This document shows positions 52,601 to 64,000 of a stretch of 64,000 bases of DNA, one piece after another. Where the stretch lies: positions 18,504,489 through 18,568,488 of the forward strand of contig NC_063259.1 in assembly GCF_019578655.1 (NCBI RefSeq). Reading direction: 5' to 3'. Below the pieces are notes generated by a model. It searched no databases, was not told where the DNA came from, and saw only the letters and a list, made by a program, of their open reading frames with translations. A program made the translations under genes and the position numbers. Each line of letters begins with the position of its first letter. Position 1 is the first letter of the stretch. The DNA comes from Ricinus communis (Eukaryota > Streptophyta > Magnoliopsida > Malpighiales > Euphorbiaceae).

Positions 52601-52800
52601 TATGAGAAAACAATACCATAAGATATTTATAAATATTAGAGAACAACCTTGTAATAAGGTGATATTAATGAATCCGAGAAAATAACCCTGTAATATTAGT
52701 ATATTTGTGAATATGAGAAAACAACCCCTTCAGATGATTAATTTTATAATATGAGAAAACAACCCCGTAAAAGGGGTTATTTGTCAATATAAGAAAACAA

Positions 52801-52878
52801 CTTCGTAAAACATGTATATTTATCAAATTGAGAAAACAACTTCGTAAAACATGTATATTTATCAATTTGAGAAAACAA
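52801..52878 (-). repeat. Near-identical duplication of subunit b
   Basis: Two adjacent 39-bp copies (52,801 and 52,840) differ at one position (AAATTG versus AATTTG) and share the uncommon CTTCGTAAAACATG start. This is a fresh single-subunit duplication. Confidence 0.9.
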
Positions 52879-55800
52879 CCTCATACTAGTGCTAATAATT
52901 TAATATGAGAGAACGACTCCGTGAAAGTGGTATATTTATCAATATAAGAAAATAACACCGTAAAACGTGTGTATTAATGAATCTGAGAAAACAACCCCAT
53001 AAAAGTAGTGTAATTGCGAGTCTAAAAAAAAGCCTCGTAGAAGGGATAAACTTTTTTAATATAAGAAAATAAAACCGTAAGAGGGGTATATTTATAAATA
53101 TTAGAAACTACACCGTAATACGGTGATATTTATGAATCTCAGAAATTAACCACGTAATTGTGGTATATTTGTCAGTATGAGAAAACAACTCGTTAAACAG
53201 GTTAATTTTATAATATGAGAAAACAACCTCGTAAAAGGAGTTTTTTTTTCAATATAAGAAAATAATCCCGTAAAACGTATATATTTATGAATCTGAGAAA
53301 ACAACCCCGTAAAAGTAGTGTAATCGCCAGTCTAATAAAACAGCCCCGTAGAGGAGGTAAATTTTTTAATATGAGAAAATCACACCGTAAGAGGGGTATA
53401 TTTATAGATATTAGAAAACAACCTCGTAGAAGGGGTAAACTTTTTTAATATGAGATAACAATCCTGTAATACAAGAATATTTATGAATCTTAGATAATAA
53501 TCCCGTAATTTTAGTATATTTGTGAGTATGAGAAAACAACCCCTTAAATGTGTTAACTTTATAATATGAGAAAACAACCCCGTAAAAGTGGTATATTTAT
53601 CAATATAATAAAATAACCCCGTAGAAGGTGTATAGTTTTAGAATTTGAGAAAACAACCCCGTAAGAGCATTGTAATTGCTAGTCTAAAAAAAGAGCCTCG
53701 TAGAAGGGGTGAATCTTTTAATATGAGAAAACAACCGCGTAAGAGAGGCATATTTATAAATATTAGAGAACAACCCCGTAATACGGTGATATTTATGAAT
53801 CTAAGAAAATAATCCCATAATTTTGGTATATTTATGAGTATGAGAAAATGACCCCTTAAATGTGTTAATTTTATAATATGAGAAATCAACCCTGTAAAAG
53901 GGGTATATTTATCAATATAAGAAAATAACCGCGTAAAACGTGTATATTTATGAATTTGAGAAAATAATCCCGTAAAAGTGTTAATAATTTAATATGAGGA
54001 AAACGAGCCCGTAAAAGTAGTATATTGTTGAATATTAAGAAAATAACTCCGTAAAAGGCGTATATTTATGAATATGAGAAAACAACCCCGTAAAAGTAGT
54101 GTAATCGCCAGTCTAAGAAAACAACCACATAGAAAGGATAAATTTTTTAATATAAGATAACAACCTCGTAACATGAGAATATTTATGAATATGAGAAAAT
54201 ACCGTAATTATGGTATATTTGTGAGTATGAGAAAACAACCCCTTAAATGGGTTAATTTTATAATATGAAAATACAATGTCCTAAAAGGGGTAGATTTGTC
54301 AATATGAGAAAATAACCCTGTAAAACGTGTATATTTATGAATATGAAAAACAACCACATAATATTACTAATAATTTGATATGAGAGAACGACACCGTAAA
54401 ATTGGTATATTTATCAATATAAGAAAATAACCCCGTAAAAAATGTATATTTATGAATCTGAGAAAACAACCCCGTAAAAGTAGTGTAATTGCGTGTGTAA
54501 GAAAATAGCCTCGTAGAATGGGTAAATTTTTTAATATGAGAAAACAACCTCGTAAGAGGGGTATATTTATAAATATTAGAGAATAACCCTGTAATATGGT
54601 GATATTTATGAATCTCAAGAAAATAACCCCGTAATTTTGGTATATTTGTGAGTATGAGAAAACAACCCCTTAAATGGGTTAATTTTATAATATGATAAAA
54701 CAACCCCGTAGTAATGCTAATAATTTAATATGAGAAAAGGACCCCATAAAACTGGTATATTGATCAATAAGAAAATAATCCCGTAAAACGTGTATATTTT
54801 TGAATATGAGAAAACAACCCTGTAAAAGTAGTGTAATTTCCAGTCTAAGAAAATAGCCTCGTATAAAGGGTAAATTATTTAATATAAGATAACAACCCCA
54901 TAGTACGGAAATATTTATGAATCTTAGAAAATACCCTGTAATTATAATATATTTGTGAGTATGAGAAAACAACCCCTTAAATGGATTAATTTTATAATAT
55001 GAGAAAACAATCACCTAAAAGGGGTAGATTTGTCAATATAAGAAAATAACCTCGTAAAATGTGTATTTTTATAAATTTGAGAAAACAACCCCATAATATT
55101 GCTAATAATTTAATATGAGGAAACGATACCGTAAATATAGTATATTTATCAATATATAAAAATAACCCTATAAAAGGTGTATATTTATGAATCTAAGAAA
55201 ACAACCCCATAAAAGTAGTGTAATTGCCATTCTAAGAAAACAGCCTCGTAGAAGCTGTAAATTTTTTAATTTGAGAAAACAACCCCGTAAGAGAAGTATA
55301 TTTATAAATATTAGAGCACAATCCCGTGATACGGTGATATTTATGAATTTGAGAAAATAACTCCATAATTTTAATATATTTGTGAGTGTAAGAAAACAAC
55401 CTCTTAAATAGGTTAATTTTATAATATGAGAAATCAACCCCGTAAAAGGGGTATATTTGTGTCAATTAAATGAAAATAACCCCGTAAAACGTGTATATTT
55501 ATGAATTGGAGAAAATAACCCGGTAAAACATGTATATCTATAAATTTGAAAAACAACCCTGCAGTAGTGCTAATAATTTAATATGAGAAAAGGACCCCGT
55601 AAAAGTGGTAGATTTATCAATATAAGAAAATAACAACGTAAAACGTGTGTATTTATGAATCTATGAAAACAACCCCGTAAAAATAGTATAATTGCCAGTC
55701 TAAGAAAACAACCCTGTAGAAGGGGAAAGTCTTTTAATATGAAAAAACAACCCCGTAAGAGGGGTATCTTTATAAATATTAGAAAACAACCACGTAGAAG

Positions 55801-58165
55801 GGGTGAATTGTTTAATATGAAAAAAATAACCCCTGTAATAAAAGAATGTTTATGAATCTGAGAAAATAATCCCGTTATTTTGGTATATTTGTGAGTATGA
55901 GAAAACAACCCCTTAAATGGGTTAACTTTATAATATGAAAAACAACCCCGTAAAAGTGGTATATTTATCAATATAATAAAATAACCCCGTAGATGGTGTA
56001 TATTTATGAATTTGAGAAAACAACCCCGTAAAAGCAATGTAATTCCAAGTCTAAAAAAAGAGCCTCGTAGAAGAGGTAAATTTTTTAATATGAGAAAACA
56101 ACCGCGTAAGAGGGTATATTTATAAATATTAGAGAACAATCCCGTAATACGGTGATATTTATGAATTTGAGAAAATAACCCCGTAATTTTGGTATATTTG
56201 TGAGTATGAGAAAACAACTCCGTAAAAGGGGTATATTTGTTCGTATAAGAAAATAACTCTGTAAAACATGTATATTTATGAATTGGAGAAAATAAGCCTG
56301 TGAAAACATATATTTTTATGAATCTGAGAAAAGAGCCCCGTAAAAGTGATAGATTTGTCAATATAAGAAAATAACCCCGTAAATCGTGTATATTTATGAA
56401 TTGGAGAAAATAACTCCGTAAAACATATATATTTATAAATATGAGAAAACAACCCCGTAGTAGTGCTAATAATTTAACATGAGAAAAGGACCCCGTAAAA
56501 GTGGTGGATTTTTCAATATAAGAAATTAACTTCGTAAAACATATGTATTTATGAATTTGAGAAAACAACCCCGTAAAAGTAGTGTAATTGCCAGTCTAAG
56601 AAAACAACCCTGTAGAAGGGGTAAATATTTTAATATGAGAAAATAACCCGTAAGAGGGGTATATTTAATAAATATTAGAAAATAACATAGTAATATGGTT
56701 ATATTTATCAATCGTAGAAAATAACCTTTCAATTTTAGTATATTTGTGAGTATGAGAAAACAACCCCTTAAGTGGGTTAATTTTATAATATGAGAAAACA
56801 ATCCCGTAAAAGGGGTATATTTGTCAGTATAAGAGAATAACCCCGTAAAACATGTATATTTATGAATTTGAGAAAATAACCTTGTAAAACATGTATATTT
56901 ATGAATTTGAGAAAACAACGCCATAGTAGTGCTAATAATTTAATTTGAGAGAACAACCCCGTAAAAGTAGTAGATTTATCAAATATAAGAAAATAACCCC
57001 GTAAAGCGTGTATATTTACAAAAACTGAGAAAAAAACCCCGTAAAAATACTATAATTGCCAGTCTAAGGAAACAGTCCCGTAGAAGGGATAAATTTTTTA
57101 ATATGAGAAAACAACCCCGTAAGAAGGGTATATTTATGAATATTAGAAAACAACCCCGTAATATGGGGATATTTATCAATCGGGTAAAATAACCCAGTAA
57201 TTTTAGTATATTTGAGAGTATGAGAAAACAATCCCTGAAATGGTCTAATTTTATAATATGAGAAAATAACCCCGTAAAAGGGGTATAGTTGTCAATATAA
57301 GAAAAAACTCCATAAAACGTGTATATTTATCTATTTGAGAAAGCAACCCCATAATAGTGCTAATAATTTAATATGAGTAAACGACGCCATGAAAGTGGTA
57401 TATTTATCAATATTAAGAAAATAACTCCGTAAAAGGTGTATATTTATGAATATGAGAAAACAGCTCCGTAAAAGTAGTGTAATTGCATGTGTAAGAAAAA
57501 AATCTCGTAGAAGGGGTAAATTTTTTAATATGAGAAAACAACCCCATAAGAGGGGTATATTTATAAATATTAGAGAAAAACCCTGTAATACGGTGATATT
57601 TATGAATCTCAGAAAAATAACCCCGTAATTTTGGTATATTTATGAGTATGAGAAAACAACCTCTTAAATGGGTTAATTTTATAATATGAGAAAACAATCC
57701 CAAAAAAGGGGTATATTGGTCCATATGAGAAAATAACTCCGTAAAATGTGTATATTTATGAATTTGTGAAAATAAGCCCGTAAAACATGTATATTTATGA
57801 ATCTGAGAAAACAACCCCGTAGTAGTGCTAATAATTTAATATGAGACAACGACCCTGTAAAAGTGGTATGTTTATCAATATAAGAAAATAACCCCGTAAA
57901 ACGTGTGTTTTTATGAATCTGAGAAAATAACTCCGTAAAAGTAGTGTAATTGCCAATCTAAGAAAATAGCCTTGTAGAAGTGGTAAATTTTTTAATATAA
58001 GATAACAACCCCGTAATACGGGAATATTTATGAATCTGAGAAAATAACCCCGTAATTGTGGTATATTTGTGAGTTTGAGAAAACAACTCCTTAAATGGAG
58101 TTAATTTTAGAATATGAGAAAACAATCCCATAAAAGGGGTATATTTGTCAATATGAGAAAATAAC

Positions 58166-58740
58166 TTTCACGACCCCATCTGTGGGCCCGTGACCGGCAC
58201 TAGGGAATGGGTAGGCGTAAGGCCACCGAATCCCGTAGTAAACCTGGCACTCACTAACTCAATTAAATCTCATATCATATGACTGATACAGTTATCTTAA
58301 CAGTCAAATTTTACATAACTAATTCGGTCTGCTAGAAGAATTTGGCGAGACCCGAAACTACAGAAAATTACCACTGATACCCCTACTATTACTACTGCGG
58401 AGAATCTAAGATTTTTACAATTTGACATACCAAATCAAAATATACCACCCGATGATGAAGAAGTTGGGTTACTGTGTAAGAGTCGCGGGAAGACTAGTAG
58501 TCACGAATCTGAAAAACAGTAAATGGAGACTGTGAGTCTCGAGAGTGAGCTAAAATCATATATCTAAAACAGTTTCAAACATCTCAAAATCACATTTATT
58601 TAATTTTAAAATAAATAATAAGTCCTGCAAAAATTAAATGTGTCATGTCAAAACATATGTGTCATGCCATGCTTAAACAAAAATTATTCCACACGCAACA
58701 GGACGGAGTACTTCAAGTAGAACCCTAATCCCAACTTAAC
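58166..58740. mobile_element. Family-1 LTR end fragment, inverted
   Basis: Begins TTTCACGACC (one change from TGTCACGACC), the complement of the GGTCGTGACA LTR end, followed by the conserved 78-bp block (58,166-58,243). It continues for 575 bp and then breaks off into satellite at about 58,740 (shared bases AAC-AA at the joint). It is oriented opposite to the 34-45 kb copies and like the fragment at 1,541. The rest of the LTR is missing. No target duplication is seen. Confidence 0.85.
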
Positions 58741-61700
58741 AAACCCGTAAAAGGGGTATATTTGTCAATATAAGAAAAAACTCCGTAAAACATGTATATT
58801 TATGAATTTCAGAAAATAACCCCGTAAAACATGTATATTTATGAATCTCAGAAAATAACCCCGTAAAAATAGTGTAATTGCGAGTCTAAGAAAACAGCCT
58901 CGCAGAAAGGGTTATTTTTTAATATGAGAAAACAACCACGTAAGAGGGATATATTAATAAATATTAGAAAACAACCTTGTAATACGGGGATATTTATCAA
59001 TCCGAGAAAATAACCACATAATTTTGGTATATTTGTGAGTATGAGAAAACAACCCCTTAAATGTGTTAATTCTGTAATATGAGAAAATAATCCCATAAAA
59101 GGGATATATTTGTTAATATAAAAAAATAACCCTGTAAAACATGTATATTTATCAATTTTAGAAAACAATCTCATAATAGTATTAATAATTTAATATGAGA
59201 AAACAATCCCGTAAAAGTGGTATATTTATCAATATAAGAAAATAACCCCGTAAAACGTGTATGTTTATGAATATGAGAAAACAACCCCGTAAAAGTAGTG
59301 TAATTGCGAGTGTAAGAAAACAGCCTAGTAGAAGGGGTAAATTTTTTAATATGAGAAAACAACACCATAAGAGGGATATATTTAAAAATATTAGAAAATA
59401 ACCCCTTAATATGGGGGTTGTTTATCAATCGGAGAAAATAACCCTGTAATTTTTGTATATTTGTGAGTATGAGAAAATAACTCCGTTAAAGGGGTATATT
59501 TGTCAATATAAGAAAATAGCTCCGTAAAACATGTATATTTATCAATTTGAGATAACAACCCCATAATAGTGCTAATAATTTAATATGAGAAACGACACTG
59601 TAAATGTGGTATACTTATCAGAATTAAGAAAATAACTCCGTAAAAGGTGTATATTTATGAATATAGGAAAACAACCCCGTAAAATGTATATATTTATGAA
59701 TCTGAGAAAACAACCCCGTAAAAATAAAGTAATTGCGAGTCTAAAAAAAAGCCTCGTAGAAGTGGTAAATTTTTTAATATGACAAAACAAGCCTGTAAGA
59801 GGGGTATATTTATAAATATTAGAAAATATCCCCGTAATACGGGGATATTTACAGCCTCGGAGAAAATAACCCTTGTTTTGGTATATTTGCGAGTACGAGA
59901 AGACAATCCCTTAAATGGGTTAATTTTATAATATTAGAAAAAAACCTCATAAAAATGGTATATTTATTAATATAAGAAAATAACTCCATAAAACGTGTAT
60001 ATTTATAAATTTGAGAAAATAACCCCATAATAGTGCCAATAATTTAATATGAGAAAATGACCCCGTAAAAGTGATATACTTATCAATATTAAGAAAATAA
60101 CTCAGTAAAAAGTGTACATTTATGAATATGAAAAAACAACACCGTAAAAGTAGTGCAATTGCGAGTCTAAGAAAACTGCCTCATAGAAGGGGTAAATTTT
60201 TTAATACAAGATAACAAATCCCATAAAATGGGAATATTTATGAATCTGAGAAAATAATCCCGTAATTATGGTATATTTGTGAGTATGAGAAAACAACCCC
60301 TTAAATGGGTTAATTTTATAATATGAGAAAACAACCCCCTAAAAGGGGTATATTTTTCAATATAAGAAAATAAGCCCGTAAAACATGCATATTTATGAAT
60401 TTGAGAAAACAACCCCATAATAGTGCTGATAATTTAATATGGGAAAACGACCATATAAAAGTGGTATATTTATCAATATAAGAAAATAACCCCGTAAAAG
60501 GTGTATATTTATGAATCTCAGAAAACAACCCCGTAAAAGTAGTGTAATTGCCAGTCTAAGAAAACAGCCTCGTAGAATGGGTAAATTTTCTAATATAAGA
60601 AAACAACATCGTAAGAGGGGTATATTTATAAACATTAGAGAACAATCCCGTAATACGGTGATATTTATGAATCTGATAAAATAACTCCGTAATTTTAGTA
60701 TATTTGTGAGTGTGAGAAAACAACCACTTGAAAGATGTATATTTGTCAATTTGAGAAAGCAACCCCATAATATTACTAATAATTTAACACGAGAAAATGA
60801 CGCCGTAAAACTAGTATATTTATCTGTATAAGAAAATAATTCCGTAAAAAGTGTATAATTATGAATTTGAGAAAACAACCCCGTAAAAGTAGTGTAATTG
60901 CGTGTTTAAGAAAACAGCATCGTTGAAGGGGTAAATTTTTTAATATGTGAAAAAACATCGTAAGAGGGGTATATTTATAAATATCAGAGAACATCCCCGT
61001 CATACGGTGATATTTATGAATCTGAGAAAATAACTCCATAATTTTAGTATATTTGTGAGTGTGAGAAAACAACCCCTTAAATGGGTTAATTTTATAATAT
61101 GAGAAGACAACCCCGTAAAAGGGGTATATTTATCAATATAAGAAAATAACCCCGTAAAAAGTGTATATTTACGAATTTGAGAAAATAACCCCGTAAAACA
61201 TGTATATTTATGAATCTGAGAAAACAACCCTGTAATTATGCTAATAATTTAATATGAGAAAATGACCTCGTAAAAGTGGTAGATTTATCAATATAAGAAA
61301 ATAACCCCGTAAAACATGTTTATTTATGAATCTGAGAGAACAACCCCGTAAAAGTAGTGTAATTGCCAGTCTAAGAAAACAGTCCCGTAGAAGGGATAAA
61401 TTTTTTAATATGAGAAAACAACCTCGTAAGAGGGATATATTTATAAATATTAGAAAACAAACCGTAATACGGGGATATTTATCAATCGGAGAAAATAACC
61501 CTTTAAATAGGTTAATTTTATAATATTAGAAAAAAATCCCTTAAATGGGTTAATTTTATAATATTAGAAAACAACCCCGTAAAAGGGATGTATTTATCAA
61601 TATAAGAAAATAACCCCATAAAACGTGTACATTTATGAATAGGAGAAAACAACCCCATTAAAGTAGTGTAATGGCGTGTCTAAGAAAAGAACCTCGTAGA

Positions 61701-64000
61701 AGGGGTAAATTTTTTTAATATGAGAAAAATACTCCATAAGAGAGGTACATTTATAAATATTAGAGAACAACCCCGTAATACGGTGATATTTTATGAATCT
61801 CCAAAATAGAACCCCGTAATTTTACTATATTTGTGAGTATGAGAAAAAAACCCCTTAATTGGGTTAATTTTATAATATGAGAAAACAACCCCATAAAAGG
61901 GGTATATTATCAATATAAGAAAATAACTCCGTAAAACGTGTATATTTATGAATTTGAGAAAATAACCCGTAAAAGATGTATATTTATAAATTTGAGAAAA
62001 CAACCCCGTAGTAGTGCTAATAATTTAATATGAGAGAACGACCCCATAAAAGTGGTATATTTATCAATATAAGAAAATAAGCCCGTAAGAAAATATATAT
62101 TTAGGAATCTGAGAAAACTTCGTAAAAGTAGTGTAATTGCTTGTGTAAGAAAACAACCTCGTAGAAGAGGTAAATTTTTTAATTTGAGAAAACAACCCCG
62201 TAAGAGAGCTATATTTATGAATATTAGTAAACAACCACGTAATATGGAGATATTTATCAATCGGAGAATATAATCCTGTAATTTTGGTAGATTTGTGAGT
62301 ATGAGGAAACAACCCCTTAAATGGGTTAATTTTATAATATGAGAAAACAACCTCGTAAAAGGGGTCGATTTGTCAATATAAGAAAAAAACTTCATAGAAC
62401 GTGTATATTTATCAATTTGAGAAAACAACCCTATAATAATGCTAATAATTTAATATGAGAAAACGACCCCGTAAAAGCGGTATATTTATCAATATTAGAA
62501 AATAACCCTATAAAACGTGTGTATTTATGAATCTGAGAAAACAACCCCGTAAAATTTGTGTAATTGTCAGTCTAAGAAAATAGCCCCGCAGAAGGGTAAA
62601 TTTATTAATATGAGAAAATAAACCCGTAACAGGGGTATATTTATAAATATTTGAAAACAACCAAGTAATTCGGTGATATTTATGAATCTGAGAATATAAC
62701 AATATAATTGTGGTATATTTGTGAGTATGAGAAAACAACCCCTTAAATGGATTAATTTTATAATATGAGAAAACAACCCCGTTAAAGTGGTATATTTATC
62801 AATATTAAAAAAATAACTCCGTAAAAGGTGTACATTTATAAATATGAGAAAACAACCTCGTAAAATAGTGTAATTGCCAGTCTAAGAAAATAACCTCGTA
62901 GAAGAGGTAAAATTTTTAATATAAGATAACAACCCTGCAATACGGGAATATTTATGAATCTGAGAAAATAACCTAGTAATTGTGGTATATTTGTGAGTAT
63001 GAGAAAACAACCCCTTAAATGGGTTAATTTTATAATATGCGAAAACAACCACCTAAAAGGGGTAGATTTGTCAATATAAGAAAATAACTCCGTAAAACCT
63101 GTATATTTATTAATTTGAGAAAACAACCCTATAATATTGCTAGTATTTTAATATGAGAAAATGACACCATAAATATTGTATATTTATCAATATAAGAAAA
63201 TAACCTCGTAAAACGCAAGTATTTATGAATCTGAGAAAATAACCCGTAAAAGTAATGTAATTGCTCGTCTAAGAAAACAGCCGCGCAGAAGGGGTAAATT
63301 TATAAATATTAGAAAACAACCCCGTAATACAGTGATGTTTATGAATCTGAGAAAATAACCACGTAATTGTGGTATATTTATAAGTATGAGAAAACAACCC
63401 CTTAAATGGATTAATTTTATAATATGAGAAAACAACCCCGTAAAAAGAGTATATTTATAAACATAAAGAAATAACCCCGTAAAATGTATATATATATACG
63501 AATATGAGAAAACAATCCTGTAAAAATGGTGTAATTGCGAGTCTAAAAACCAGCCTCGTAGAAGGGGTAAATTTTTTAATATGAGAAAACAATCCCTAAT
63601 AGGGGTATATTTATAAATATTAGAGAACAACCCGTAATACGGTGATATTTATGAATCTGAGAAAATAACTCCGTAATTTTAGTATATTTATGAGAATAAG
63701 AAAACAACCCCTTAAATGGGTTAATTTTATAATATAGAATGAGAAAACAACCCCGTAAAAGGGGTATATTTGTCAATATAAGAAAAAATCCCGTAACACG
63801 TGTGTATTTATGAATTTCAGAAAATAACCCCGTAAAACATGTATATTTATGAATATGAGAAAATAATCCCGTAATAGTGCTAATAATTTAATATGAGAAA
63901 ACGACCTTGTAAAAGTGGTAGATTTATCAATATAAGAAAATAACCTCGTAAAACATCTGTATTTATGAATCTAAGAAAATAACCCCATAAAAGTAGTGCA
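58741..64000 (-). repeat. Satellite block 9, reverse orientation to window end
   Basis: Reversed satellite continuing past the window edge. It resumes in subunit c after the LTR fragment. It contains a doubled j (about 58,785-58,863), a doubled d (61,496-61,571) and g-less units (about 60,210 and 62,932). The array is therefore larger than this window. No gene is seen. Confidence 0.95.
61496..61571 (-). repeat. Tandem duplication of subunit d
   Basis: Two d subunits end 38 bp apart (61,533 and 61,571), both with the AATATTAGAAAA variant in place of AATATGAGAAAA, showing a local copy. Subunit e is missing before them (f is followed directly by d). Confidence 0.85.

Larger units (their letters stand above)
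48927..58165 (-). repeat. Satellite block 8, reverse orientation (9.2 kb)
   Basis: Reversed satellite with mixed 11- and 10-subunit units and many single-subunit duplications. The longest open frame of the window (55,570-56,568, minus strand, 332 codons) lies here and consists only of the 13-residue satellite periodicity. g-less h-f junctions recur at about 51,450, 53,455, 54,146, 54,888 and 57,990. It ends next to an LTR fragment at 58,166. No gene is seen. Confidence 0.95.

Noticed and set aside
55570..56568. 332-codon open frame on the minus strand as a protein gene
   Set aside because: It is made entirely of satellite subunits. The 39-bp monomer keeps the frame open, similar peptides occur in other frames and places, and no signal of a domain or ordinary codon use is visible.
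58166..58740. Missing end of the LTR fragment at 1,541-3,535, split by rearrangement
   Set aside because: Both are in the same orientation, but the two pieces do not abut in LTR coordinates; a few hundred bases are unaccounted for and the intervening DNA has other insertions, so a single split element is not shown.

Overview
This 64-kb window looks like plant heterochromatin, most likely pericentromeric or knob-like, with no convincing protein-coding gene, rRNA, tRNA or CRISPR array. The plant assignment rests on long-LTR retrotransposon remnants (LTRs of about 2.65 and 2.88 kb), one followed by a primer-binding site that matches the 3' end of plant initiator tRNA-Met. The species cannot be named from this sequence.

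About 50 kb is one AT-rich satellite family with a clear higher-order architecture. The basic repeat is about 39 bp: a TTTTCTCATATT head, a variable body and an ACGGGGTTG tail. Eleven distinguishable subunits, called a to k here, follow each other in fixed order. Nine are 39 bp and two (a and d) are 38 bp, giving a 427-bp higher-order repeat (HOR). A second class lacks subunit g and is about 389 bp. In one place two 427-bp variants alternate as an 853-bp unit in about four very similar copies (26,426-29,873). Because 39 bp is 13 codons, the pyrimidine-rich strand carries many long but spurious open frames with a 13-residue periodicity.

Layout: satellite reading forward from 1 to about 30,860, then reversed to the end except for a forward island at 47,160-48,926. 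All three polarity switches sit on short inverted repeats joined in mirrored subunit register. The array is interrupted by (i) 1,541-3,535, a truncated family-1 LTR; (ii) 11,456-14,574, a family-2 5' LTR with primer-binding site and leader, truncated; (iii) 34,096-36,978, a complete solo family-1 LTR; (iv) 39,131-45,473, three joined family-1 LTR pieces (A, B, C); (v) 58,166-58,740, a terminal family-1 LTR fragment. Family-1 LTRs contain a homopurine/homopyrimidine tract, a GC-rich block, a variable-number repeat with the dyad GAGCATTGCTC, and a highly conserved 78-bp terminal block.

The parts fit one picture: local amplification, unequal exchange and inversion of a subunit-structured satellite, mutational loss of CpG in its tails, and repeated retrotransposon insertion followed by solo-LTR formation or truncation. 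The most distinctive content is the 11-subunit HOR satellite, its 10-subunit variant and its mirrored inversion junctions.
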